64,000 nt of DNA from Methylobacterium amylolyticum (GTDB lineage: Bacteria; Pseudomonadota; Alphaproteobacteria; Rhizobiales; Beijerinckiaceae): assembly GCF_030700245.1 (NCBI RefSeq), contig NZ_JAUYZI010000009.1, positions 82,503-146,502 on the forward strand. Reading direction: 5' to 3'. The position numbers and the translations under genes were made by a program. The number at the start of each line of letters is the position of its first letter. Within the stretch, counting starts at the first letter, position 1. Positions 52,766-60,503 of the stretch are shown here, piece after piece. The notes under the pieces were generated by a model. The model ran no database searches, was not told the DNA's origin, and saw only the letters and a program-made list of their open reading frames with translations.

Positions 52766-53329
52766 CGGTCAGACTGCTGGTCCCGAGGTTGATCGGATGC
52801 ATCCCCTGGCCTCGACCTGAGAGGCCGCCGCGACGGCCTGAGCCGGTCCCGGTCGCGCTGCGGTCCGCACCCGGTGGCGGCAAATCCCACCAGCCCCCCT
52901 CATCCTGAGGCGCCGGAGCGAAGCGGAGGCCTCGAAGGAGCCCTCCAGCCACCCCTGCGATCCCTGGAACCCGCCTCCGAGGCCGCCGACGCGGCATCTC
53001 GGGATGAGACGCCGGGCAGGACGGCCCGATCCTGGTCCGCCGTGCCGTGGAAAGCGGCGCCCTGATCGGGACCGGACGCGCCGTCCGGCGCCGAGCCGCC
53101 TTGGACCGCCGCCTTGGACCGCCGCCTCGTCCGGCCGAACTGCACCGATCGATGCGCCCGCGCCATCTGCGCCCGCGAAGCGACGCGCCCCGGCGGCGGC
53201 GCGGTCTTCGATCGCGCGCTGCGCCGGACGGCGTCTCGGCCCGCACGCGCAGACGGCCGAAGCGATCGGGATCGCCTCGGCCGGAAGGGCTCATCGCGGA
53301 TGGCTGCCGTCGCCGGGCCGCGGTCGGGA
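52766..53329 (+). other. Intergenic region with repeat, no gene seen
   Basis: 564 bases between the BTLCP gene and the 163-residue gene. It holds the decayed dispersed repeat (52898-53008) and a short tandem CCGCCTTGGACCG duplication near 53095-53125. Open frames here lack coding character. Confidence 0.45.
52898..53008. repeat. Dispersed palindromic repeat, copy 2 (decayed)
   Basis: Left end CCTCATCCTGAGG (52898-52910) followed by GGCCTCGAAGGAG matches copy 1 at 42278-42391. The right arm survives only partly (CCGCCTCCGAGGCC, CATCTCGGGATGAG). Confidence 0.7.
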
Positions 53330-53821
53330 TCAGCCGTCGCGGCCGAGGCCCAGGCCGCGGATGAGGTCGCCGATCGGGTCGATCCGGTTCGGGTCGCGGG
53401 CCGGCGCCGCCGCGGCAGACGGGGGCTCCGGGGGGGCGAGGGTGGCTTGGCGCTGGTGCGTCGTCCGCGCCGCGCTCCGCCGCTTCTGCGCCGCCGCGAC
53501 CTTGCGCGCCCGCTCCGGCGCCGCCTCGGCCGGGCGCGCCGCGCCCTCGACCGGCAGCGCGCGGGGGGCCGGGAGCGCCGTCTCGGCGGGCATCGTCTCC
53601 GCGAGTGTCGTCTCCGCCAACGCCACCGGGCGCGGCGCGATCGTTGCCGCGGCGCTGCGCGCCGGCGGGTCGGTCCAGGCCGGGGCCGGGGCCTGCGCGA
53701 CCACCGCCCGCGGCGCCCGGGCCGGGTGCTCGAAATGGGCCGGGTGCAGGATCTGCGCGGCGGCCACCAGCCCGAATACGGCGGCCGCTGTCGTGGCGAG
53801 CGTGGAGGCGTAGTGTTCCAT
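53330..53821 (-). CDS. Hypothetical Ala/Pro-rich protein with N-terminal anchor
   Basis: A 163-residue protein from ATG 53821. Residues 5-22 are a hydrophobic helix (TLATTAAAVFGLVAAAQI), probably a membrane anchor. The rest is disordered, rich in Ala, Pro and Arg (APERARKVAAAQKRRSAA), with repeated LAET motifs near residues 70-80 and a short ordered end (NRIDPIGDLIRGLGLG). No family recognised. It runs on the same strand as the CDP-diglyceride hydrolase, whose stop is 84 bases upstream. Coding character is supported mainly by the anchor and the start site. Confidence 0.5.
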   Translation of the reverse strand: MEHYASTLATTAAAVFGLVAAAQILHPAHFEHPARAPRAVVAQAPAPAWTDPPARSAAATIAPRPVALAETTLAETMPAETALPAPRALPVEGAARPAEAAPERARKVAAAQKRRSAARTTHQRQATLAPPEPPSAAAAPARDPNRIDPIGDLIRGLGLGRDG

Positions 53822-53905
53822 GATTCCAGAACCGCCGGCCAAGCTTATTGTTCCGCTTGACCGCGCGCGAAACCTTGGCAGCTCGGGACAAGGGCGGCGG
53901 CGCCC

Positions 53906-54685
53906 TCAGCCGCTGCGGGGCGCGGCGAGGGTGCAGGTGTGGTCCATCACGTCCTCGGCGCTCGCCGCGGGGGCGCGGTAGGCGAGCAGGATGAGCCCCG
54001 GCTCGGGGTCGCCGGGCTGCGTCGGCACGGCCGCGAAGCTCGTCCGGCTCAGGTCCCGCCGCCCCGGCAGCCCGGTCAGCGCCGCGAACGGGTTGAAGTC
54101 CTCGACCGCCGCCGCCGGCACCCGCATCGCCAGGAACCGGTCGCCGGCGAGCGGCACCGGGAACGGGGCCCAGCGGGCGCGCACGCCGCGTCCGTGGCGT
54201 TCGAGCGCCGCGCGGACGCTCGGCCGCAGGCAGTCGAGGTGGATATGCAACTGGTCCTGGCTGCGGCCCCGGGCCGAGTTGACCGCGAGCCCCACCGCAT
54301 CCGGCGGCAGCCGGCCCTTCAGCGGCTCGGTCACGAAGCGCCGGGCGTCGAGGGCGGCGCGCCAGTAGGCGGTCCCGTGCGGGCCGCGCAGCACCGGCGC
54401 TTCGAGGCCGGAGACGGTGACGGTCGGCATCACCACGGTGTGGGTCGGCTGGCCCGGGGCCCGCAGCACCGCCGAGCCGGGCCGCTCCCCGTCGCCGAGA
54501 TCGACCGACAGGCAGGGAAACGTCTTGCCCGCCAGACGCTTGGCCAGCACGCAGGTCTTCAGCGCCGCCCAGAGCACGTCCCGGCTCGGGTCCGGCCCGG
54601 CCGCCGCCGGCACCGGCACGGCGAGGGCGGCCAGCAGCAGGGCGCGCGCGGGGGCGTGCGCGGGGGCGTGCGAACGGGAGCGCAT
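53906..54685 (-). CDS. cdh: CDP-diacylglycerol diphosphatase
   Basis: A 259-residue exported protein of the CDP-diglyceride hydrolase family (PF02611). It splits CDP-diacylglycerol to phosphatidate and CMP. Signal peptide: ALLLAALAVPVPAAAG. The HIT-like active site QDQLHIHLDCLRP lies near residue 146, preceded by NSARGRSQDQ, a family hallmark. Further family motifs are DVLWAALKTCVLAKR near 37 and DRFLAMRVPA near 190. Length agrees with the E. coli enzyme. It appears monocistronic. Confidence 0.93.
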   Translation of the reverse strand: MRSRSHAPAHAPARALLLAALAVPVPAAAGPDPSRDVLWAALKTCVLAKRLAGKTFPCLSVDLGDGERPGSAVLRAPGQPTHTVVMPTVTVSGLEAPVLRGPHGTAYWRAALDARRFVTEPLKGRLPPDAVGLAVNSARGRSQDQLHIHLDCLRPSVRAALERHGRGVRARWAPFPVPLAGDRFLAMRVPAAAVEDFNPFAALTGLPGRRDLSRTSFAAVPTQPGDPEPGLILLAYRAPAASAEDVMDHTCTLAAPRSG

Positions 54686-54869
54686 GGGATCTCCGGCGCA
54701 GGGTCGGCAGAGGCAACGCGCCGCTGCGGCCGATGGCTGTATGGCCGAGCCGCCGCCGGCCCGCTACCCGGCGCCGATGGACATCCTGGCGCTCGCCGTC
54801 ATGCCTCGGCCCTGACCTTCTCCGGCTACGTCGTGCTCCTCGGCTGGCGCTGAGGGCCGTCACCGCCCG

Positions 54870-55112
54870 TCAGCCGGCCCGGCTCGCGGGCGGCTGCCAC
54901 GCGACGCCGGGGTGCTCGCGGATGTCGCCCGCGCGGCTGCCCGTGTCGGCGTCGCTGACCCAGTCGCTCGGCTCGTCGAGCGCCGCGATCTCCGCCTCCG
55001 GATAGGCGGCCGACAGGAACAGCCGGGCTTCGCCCTCGGCCTCCGCCCGCACGGTGACGAGCGGCCCCGGCCCCGCGGCGGTGCGCACCTGCGCGATGAA
55101 CAGCTTCGTCAT
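54870..55112 (-). CDS. Hypothetical 80-residue protein
   Basis: A small soluble protein from ATG 55112, with an ordered N-terminal part (KLFIAQVRTAAGPGPLVTVRAEAEGEARLFL) that reads as alternating strands and helix, and an acidic middle (DEPSDWVSDADTG). No domain recognised and no signal peptide. It lies among other short hypothetical genes with no functional context. Confidence 0.5.
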   Translation of the reverse strand: MTKLFIAQVRTAAGPGPLVTVRAEAEGEARLFLSAAYPEAEIAALDEPSDWVSDADTGSRAGDIREHPGVAWQPPASRAG

Positions 55113-55148
55113 CCCATCCCTCCGTATTCCCGTCGGCGCCGCGCCGTC

Positions 55149-55457
55149 CTAGCGGTTGCCGATCCCGGGGCCGCCCGCCGTCCCGCCGGTGCCGGGCGGC
55201 CCCGCGGTCGGCGTGCCGCCGATCACGACGCCCGGCGTCGTGCCGGGCACCGGCGTGTTGCTGGGGCTCGCCGCGGCGCCCGCCGGGGCGGGGGCGGGGG
55301 TTCTTGGCCCGGTGCCCGCCCCGGTGCCGGCGGGCGCGGCGACGCCGGTGTTGCCGGCCCCTCCGGTGACGACGCCTCCGGTGGCGACTTGCGCTGTGGC
55401 GGATCCGGCCAGCAGCAGGGTCAGGGCGAGGGCGAGGGCGAGGGGCAGGCGCGTCAT
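55149..55457 (-). CDS. Secreted Gly/Pro/Thr-rich low-complexity protein
   Basis: A 102-residue protein with a good signal peptide (MTRLPLALALALTLLLAGS, cut near residue 22). The mature part is low-complexity, rich in Gly, Thr, Pro and Ala (VATGGVVTGGAGNTG, GTTPGVVIGGTP). It is probably an unstructured periplasmic or surface peptide. No family assigned. ATG 55457 was chosen because it gives the signal peptide; upstream frame is Arg-rich and overlaps the divergent promoter. Confidence 0.55.
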   Translation of the reverse strand: MTRLPLALALALTLLLAGSATAQVATGGVVTGGAGNTGVAAPAGTGAGTGPRTPAPAPAGAAASPSNTPVPGTTPGVVIGGTPTAGPPGTGGTAGGPGIGNR

Positions 55458-55583
55458 GCAGCGATCCGTCCGGTTGCGGTGCGACGGCAACGGGCGAGGG
55501 CGGGAACGGTTCGGTCGCGGCGGTTTCCCGCTCGCGGTCCCCGGCCGGCGCGCCATATAGGAGGACGGGGCGAGGAGGATGTC

Positions 55584-55775
55584 GTGTTCACGGTGAAGGG
55601 GATCGATCCGACGGGCCGCGTCATGACCTTCGCGTGCGGGACCGACGAGCAGGCGATGGAGAAGACCTGGGAACTGGCCCGCCGCGGCTTCCGGGACATC
55701 ACCGTCGCCGACGCCAAGGGCAAGGAGATGTCCGCGGCCGCCTTCGAGCGCTCCCTCGACATCGACTGGGACTGA
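55584..55775 (+). CDS. Small hypothetical protein, 63 residues
   Basis: A compact soluble protein from GTG 55584, preceded by a strong GAGGAGG site. The sequence alternates strands and a helix (FTVKGIDPTGRVMTFACGTD, EQAMEKTWELARRGFRDITV) and ends in an acidic tail. It resembles conserved small proteins of Methylobacterium and relatives with no known role. Divergent from the secreted low-complexity gene. Confidence 0.6.
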   Translation: MFTVKGIDPTGRVMTFACGTDEQAMEKTWELARRGFRDITVADAKGKEMSAAAFERSLDIDWD

Positions 55776-55841
55776 GGCCGCCGATCATCGCCGTGACGTG
55801 CGCGCTCGCCGGATCGGTACTCCCTCCGGCGTTGATGCGCG

Positions 55842-56180
55842 TCAGGGCGCGGCCGGGCGCGCCTCTTCCAGCGCCGCGCGGAAGGCGCGCAGGGCGGCGA
55901 GCGCGCCGCCGAGGAAGGCCTCGTCCTGCTGCGGCGCTCGGGCCAGCGCGGCCGTGGCGTCGCCGCCGCCCGTGTAGGCCTCGACCGCGTCGAGGAAGGC
56001 GCGCCGCGCCGCCGGAAGCCCGCCCGTCTGCGCCACCTGCCGGGCGAGGGCGGCGTCGGTGGCGCCGATCGCCGCGCGGCAACCGCCGCGCGTGAGCGCC
56101 CCGCTGGCGCAGCGCACGAGATCCTCCCGGAAGCGCTCGACCGCCTCGGTCACGAAAGGGAGCATCGGGGTCTCCATCAT
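55842..56180 (-). CDS. Hypothetical helical protein, 112 residues
   Basis: A mostly helical soluble protein from ATG 56180 (a second ATG at 56165 is in frame). Two Cys residues lie in VRCASGALTRGGCRAAIGA near 24 and 34; the rest is Ala-rich amphipathic helix (GGLPAARRAFLDAVEAYTGG). No family recognised. It is divergent from the siderophore permease gene, and its start lies about 170 bases from the shared CAGTTTA element, so it could be coregulated. Confidence 0.55.
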   Translation of the reverse strand: MMETPMLPFVTEAVERFREDLVRCASGALTRGGCRAAIGATDAALARQVAQTGGLPAARRAFLDAVEAYTGGGDATAALARAPQQDEAFLGGALAALRAFRAALEEARPAAP

Positions 56181-56348
56181 CCTGGGACACGGTGTGAACG
56201 CGCGGGGCTGCCGAGGGGCTGCGCCGACGATCGGCGACGGCGCGAGGGGCCCGTGCGCCCGCGCCGGGCGCGGCCGATCGTCCCCGGGCGCCGGCGGCCT
56301 TGAGCGCCGCGCCGCGAGGCCCTAAAGCGTTTTTCGATTGCAGGACAA

Positions 56349-56371
56349 CAGTTTAGTTTCGTTTTAAACTG
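56349..56371. promoter_or_regulatory. Iron-locus operator candidate CAGTTTA-N9-TAAACTG
   Basis: Perfect seven-base inverted arms CAGTTTA (56349-56355) and TAAACTG (56365-56371). The same half-site and spacing, CAGTTTA-N9-TAAA, recurs at 60403 before the TonB-dependent receptor, and both are preceded by GACAACAG. It is AT-rich against a GC-rich background. Confidence 0.55.
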
Positions 56372-56466
56372 AGCCCTGCCGGCGAGAACGCGCAGCGCGC
56401 GGCGAGGTGCCCCGATGTCCGGTCCCGGATCGACGCTCTGGACGCGCCCCGCCGCGCCGCGGCCGG

Positions 56467-57786
56467 GTGCCTGTGCCGGTGCCGGTGCGCGCTGAGCCGC
56501 ACGGCGCCGGGCCCGGATCGATCCCGGAGGCCCGGCCGGCACCGCTGCGCGCCCGGCTGGTGCTGGCGCGCCAGCTCGCGCCGTTCTTCTGCCTGTACAT
56601 CACCTTCGGGACGACGCTGGGCTGGCTGTCGGGCGGCGCACCGCTGATCCTGCGCGCCCGGGGCATCGACCTCGCCGAGGTCGGCCTGCTGCAACTCATC
56701 AACCTGCCGATCGGCCTCACCTTCCTCTGGGCGGGCCTCGTCGACCGGATCCGGCTGCCGCTACTGTCGCACCGTCTCGGCTGGATCGCCGCCGCGCAGG
56801 CGGCGACCGTCGCCCTGCTGGTCGCGCTCAGCTTCGGCGAGGGCTGGCCGCTCCCCGCGCTGCTGGCGGTGGCGGTGGCCTGCGCGGTCTGCGTCGCGAC
56901 GATGGACATCGCGCTCGAAGCCCTCGTGGTCGAGACGGTGCCGGGCGCGCGGCGGGCCTACACCGCCTCGGCCAAGCTGTGCGGCGCCTCCCTCGGCGGC
57001 ATCCTCGGGGTCGGCGTCCTGGTCGGCGACTACGACGCCTTCGGATGGCGGGCCGCCACACTGTGCGTCGCGGGCCTCGACGCCCTCTGCCTGCTGCCGA
57101 TGCTGGCCTATCCGGAGGCGCGCCTGCGCCGGGGACCGCCCGCCTCGGGGGCCCGGACCGCGGATCTCCGGCGCCTGCGGGCGCTGATGCCGGTCGTGCT
57201 GGTGCTCGGCGCCTACTTCGCGGCGGCCTACGTCCTGTCCGGCTCCAACACCCTGGCGCTGCTCGATCTCGGCGTGCCGCTCTCCGAGGTCGGCTTCCTC
57301 ACCGGCAGCGTCCTGCCGGCGGCCAACCTCGTCATGGCCCTGGTGGCGGGCGGCCTCGCGGTGCGGTTCGGGACCGTCCGGCTGATCGCGGTCTCGGGCC
57401 TCGGGGTGGCCGCCTCCGGCGCGCTGATGCTCGCCGCCTGCGCCTGGGGCCTGCCGCGGCTCGGGGTGGCGGCGACCGTGCTCGGCATGGTTTGCGGCGG
57501 CGGCCTCGGGGTTCCGGTGTTCAACATGATCTACCGCTGGGCGCAGGGGCCGCGCCCGGCCACCGACTACGCGATCCTGTTCGGGGCGGCCTTCTTCGCC
57601 GCCATGCCCCTGCGCGTCGGCTCGCCCGCGCTCGCCGGGGCGATCGGCTGGCCGGGCTACTTCGCCCTGGCGATCCCGCTCTACGCCGCCTCGGTGGCGT
57701 GGCTCGCCCGGGCGATCGCCCGGACGCTCGCCGCGGACCGGGCGGCCGAGCGGGCGGGCGACCGGGCGACGGGGGCCGCGTCGTGA
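56467..57786 (+). CDS. MFS permease, RhtX/FptX (AmpG-like) siderophore transporter candidate
   Basis: A 12-helix permease of about 439 residues. The start is uncertain: a run of in-frame GTG codons at 56467-56485 is plausible, and an earlier GTG at 56407 is also open. Early helices carry the AmpG/RhtX pattern (GIDLAEVGLLQLINLPIGLTFLWAGLVDR), which places it with inner-membrane siderophore or muropeptide importers. The iron context, an FhuF reductase immediately downstream (GTGA overlap) and a TonB-dependent receptor after that, favours ferric-siderophore import. A shared operator-like element lies about 95 bases upstream. Confidence 0.85.
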   Translation: MPVPVPVRAEPHGAGPGSIPEARPAPLRARLVLARQLAPFFCLYITFGTTLGWLSGGAPLILRARGIDLAEVGLLQLINLPIGLTFLWAGLVDRIRLPLLSHRLGWIAAAQAATVALLVALSFGEGWPLPALLAVAVACAVCVATMDIALEALVVETVPGARRAYTASAKLCGASLGGILGVGVLVGDYDAFGWRAATLCVAGLDALCLLPMLAYPEARLRRGPPASGARTADLRRLRALMPVVLVLGAYFAAAYVLSGSNTLALLDLGVPLSEVGFLTGSVLPAANLVMALVAGGLAVRFGTVRLIAVSGLGVAASGALMLAACAWGLPRLGVAATVLGMVCGGGLGVPVFNMIYRWAQGPRPATDYAILFGAAFFAAMPLRVGSPALAGAIGWPGYFALAIPLYAASVAWLARAIARTLAADRAAERAGDRATGAAS

Positions 57787-58517
57787 GCGGAGCGGCGATC
57801 GACGATGTCGCGGCCCAGTTGGCGCCCCTGGTGCCGGAGCCCCTGGCCGCGTTCGGCGGCGGCGTCGCCGCGGGGCCCGGCGGTCCGGAGACCCTGCCGG
57901 TGGCGGCCCTGCGCGAGCCGGCGGTGTTCGACGCGGTCACCGCCCGGTTCGGCGCGGGCTTCGGCGACGCCGACCCGCGGGCGGTGGTCTCGTACTGGTC
58001 GCAGTTCTACCTCGCGACCCTCGCCACCCCGGCGCTGACCGCCCTGGTGCGCCTCGGCCGCGCCCTGCCGCTGGCCCTCGACGCGGTCGGCCTCGACCTC
58101 GACGCCGCCGGCCGGCCCGCGCGCCTGCTGCTGTCCGAGGGCGGGCGCGGCACCCTCGACCCGAGCCTCGACGCCCTGGTCGAGGGCCACCTGCGGCCCT
58201 TCGTCGACCTGTGCCACGCCCGCTGCGGGCTGGCGCCCCGGGTGGTCTGGTGCAACGCGGCGGTGATCCTCGACCACGTCGCGCGGGAACTCGCCCGGGG
58301 CCCGGCCCGGGAGCCCGCGGTGCTGGAGGAGGCCGGGACGGCGCTCGGATGGCGCGGCGCGGCCTGCTCCCGTAGAAGTCCGCTCGCGCAGGGGCTGTGC
58401 CCGGGTCCCGGGGGGGCGCCCTGCCGGCGGGTCTGCTGCCTGCGCTACCGTCTGCCCGGCGTCGCCTCCTGCGGCGCCCTCTGCCCCGTCGCCCGCCGCA
58501 CGGAAGGGTCATGCTGA
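57783..58517 (+). CDS. FhuF-like ferric-siderophore reductase
   Basis: A 244-residue protein from GTG 57783, overlapping the permease stop by four bases. The C-terminus has the FhuF 2Fe-2S motif C-C-x10-C-x2-C (CCLRYRLPGVASCGALCP), the ligand set that defines the family. The middle region (YWSQFYLATLATPALTALVRLG, LWCNAAVILDH-like VWCNAAVILDHVARELA) also matches FhuF. It would release iron in the cytoplasm by reducing the imported ferric siderophore. Its last seven bases overlap the ABC transporter start. Confidence 0.93.
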   Translation: MSGAAIDDVAAQLAPLVPEPLAAFGGGVAAGPGGPETLPVAALREPAVFDAVTARFGAGFGDADPRAVVSYWSQFYLATLATPALTALVRLGRALPLALDAVGLDLDAAGRPARLLLSEGGRGTLDPSLDALVEGHLRPFVDLCHARCGLAPRVVWCNAAVILDHVARELARGPAREPAVLEEAGTALGWRGAACSRRSPLAQGLCPGPGGAPCRRVCCLRYRLPGVASCGALCPVARRTEGSC

Positions 58518-60265
58518 AGGCGTTCCTCGCGTATTACCGGCCGTACCGCACCCTGTTCCTCGTCGATTTCGGCTGCGCCGTCCTGTCGGGCCTGCTCGAA
58601 CTCGGCTTCCCGATGGCGGTCAAGGCGTTCGTGGACCGGCTCCTGCCCCAGCAGGACTGGGGCCTGATCCTGCTCGCGGCGGCGGCGCTGGCCCTGATCT
58701 ACGTCGCCAATGCCGGGCTGATGGTCGTCGTCACCTACTGGGGGCACGTGCTCGGCATCAACATCGAGACGGAGATGCGCGCCCGCGCCTTCGACCACCT
58801 CCAGAAGCTGTCGTTCCGCTTCTACGACGCGCAGAAGACCGGCCACCTCGTCGCCCGGGTGACGAAGGACCTGGAGGAGATCGGCGAGGTCGCCCATCAC
58901 GGGCCGGAGGACCTGTTCATCGCGGTGATGACGCTGCTCGGCGCCTTCGCGCTGATGTTCGTCGTCCACCCGCCGCTGGCGCTGCTCACCGCCGCGATCC
59001 TGCCGGTGATCGCCGTCGTGGTCGTGCGCTACGGCGGCCGCATGACCCGCAACTGGCAGGCCCAGTACGGCCGGGTCGGCGCCTTCAACGCCCGCATCGA
59101 GGAGAATGTCGGCGGCATGCGCGTCGTGCAGGCCTTCGCCAACGAGCCGCACGAGCGGCGGCTGTTCGCCCTCGACAACCTGAAATACCGCGCCACCAAG
59201 CTCGAAGCCTACAGGATCATGGCCGCGAGCCTGTCGATCCACTATCTCGGCCTGCGCCTCGTGCAGATCGTGGTGCTGTTGGGCGGCGCCGCCTACGTGG
59301 TGCGCGGCGACCTGACGCCCGGCGGCTTCGTCGGCTTCCTGCTGCTGGTGGGCGTGTTCTACCGGCCGCTGGAGAAGATCGGCGCGGTGGTCGAGACCTA
59401 CCCGAAGGGGGTGGCCGGTTTCCGCCGCTACAGCGCATTGCTGGCCACCGAGCCCGACATCGTCGACCGGCCGGACGCCCGCGACGCCGGGCAGCTTCGC
59501 GGCGACATCCGCTTCGAGGGGGTGCGCTTCGGCTACAGCCCGGACCGGCCGGTCCTGGCGAACCTCGACCTCGCGGTGACGGCGGGGGAGACGGTCGCCT
59601 TCGTCGGGCCCTCGGGGGCCGGCAAGACCACCCTGTGCTCGCTGCTGCCGCGCTTCTACGAGGTCGATGCCGGCCGCGTCACCGTGGACGGCACCGACGT
59701 GCGCGACCTGACGCTCGCCTCGCTGCGCCGGCAGATCGGCATCGTGCAGCAGGACGTGTTCCTGTTCGCCGGCACCTTGCGCGAGAACATCGCCTACGGC
59801 CGCCTCGGCGCGACCGACGCGGAGATCCTGGAGGCGGCGCGCCGCGCCCGCCTCGACGCCCTGATCGACGGCCTGCCGCTCGGGCTCGACACGGAGATCG
59901 GCGAGCGCGGGGTCAGGCTCTCGGGAGGCCAGAAGCAGCGCGTGGCGATCGCCCGGGTGTTCCTCAAGAACCCGCCGATCCTGATCCTCGACGAGGCGAC
60001 CTCGGCGCTCGACACCGAGACCGAGCGCGAGATCCAGCGGGCGCTGAACGCGCTCGCGGAGGGGCGCACAACGCTGGTGATCGCCCACCGCCTCGCCACG
60101 ATCCGCGGCGCCGACCGGATCGTCGTGGTGGGGCCCGAGGGGATCGTCGAGCAGGGGCGGCACGAGGCCCTGCTCGCGGCCGACGGCGCCTACCGCCGCC
60201 TCCACGCGGCGCAGTTCACGCGCGCCGCCGACGCGCCCGCCGCCCCCGGCATCGCCGCCGAGTAG
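58511..60265 (+). CDS. Exporter-fold ABC transporter, membrane and ATPase domains fused
   Basis: A 584-residue half-transporter. The six-helix membrane domain is about residues 1-310 and the nucleotide domain about 330-570. Walker A is GPSGAGKTT near 367, Q-loop IVQQDVFLFAGTLRENIAYG, signature LSGGQKQRVAIARVF near 470, Walker B ILILDEATSALD near 490, H-loop VIAHRLATI. It should work as a homodimer. In a siderophore locus it may export a siderophore, or import one like the exporter-fold IrtAB and YbtPQ proteins. ATG 58511 overlaps the fhuF end, so the genes are coupled. Confidence 0.92.
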   Translation: MLKAFLAYYRPYRTLFLVDFGCAVLSGLLELGFPMAVKAFVDRLLPQQDWGLILLAAAALALIYVANAGLMVVVTYWGHVLGINIETEMRARAFDHLQKLSFRFYDAQKTGHLVARVTKDLEEIGEVAHHGPEDLFIAVMTLLGAFALMFVVHPPLALLTAAILPVIAVVVVRYGGRMTRNWQAQYGRVGAFNARIEENVGGMRVVQAFANEPHERRLFALDNLKYRATKLEAYRIMAASLSIHYLGLRLVQIVVLLGGAAYVVRGDLTPGGFVGFLLLVGVFYRPLEKIGAVVETYPKGVAGFRRYSALLATEPDIVDRPDARDAGQLRGDIRFEGVRFGYSPDRPVLANLDLAVTAGETVAFVGPSGAGKTTLCSLLPRFYEVDAGRVTVDGTDVRDLTLASLRRQIGIVQQDVFLFAGTLRENIAYGRLGATDAEILEAARRARLDALIDGLPLGLDTEIGERGVRLSGGQKQRVAIARVFLKNPPILILDEATSALDTETEREIQRALNALAEGRTTLVIAHRLATIRGADRIVVVGPEGIVEQGRHEALLAADGAYRRLHAAQFTRAADAPAAPGIAAE

Positions 60266-60402
60266 GGCGTCCCGCCCCGGTGGGAGGGGCGGCCGAACCC
60301 GGCTGTGACCGGGCCGCCACAGACGCGGGCGTTGTATCCGGCCCTGCTTGTGCGGCCCGCGGGCCGATCGTATTCCGGATACAGAAAAACCAACGACAAC
60401 AG

Positions 60403-60425
60403 CAGTTTATTCCTGTTCTAAAGAG
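60403..60425. promoter_or_regulatory. Iron-locus operator candidate before the receptor gene
   Basis: CAGTTTA (60403-60409), nine bases, then TAAA (60419-60422), about 80-100 bases upstream of the receptor start. Spacing and left half equal those of the element at 56349. The right half is TAAAGAG here instead of TAAACTG. Confidence 0.5.
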
Positions 60426-60503
60426 CGCTGTCCCTCCACCGACGCGGCCCGCCGCGGCGAACGCGGACGGCTGCCCGCATCGGGGTTCTGGGGCCGGCGT
60501 CGC

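Noticed and set aside
53114..53860. Plus-strand open frame of 248 codons.
   Set aside because: Arg/Gly-rich with no start site; it is the antisense of the minus-strand 163-residue gene and of repeat DNA.
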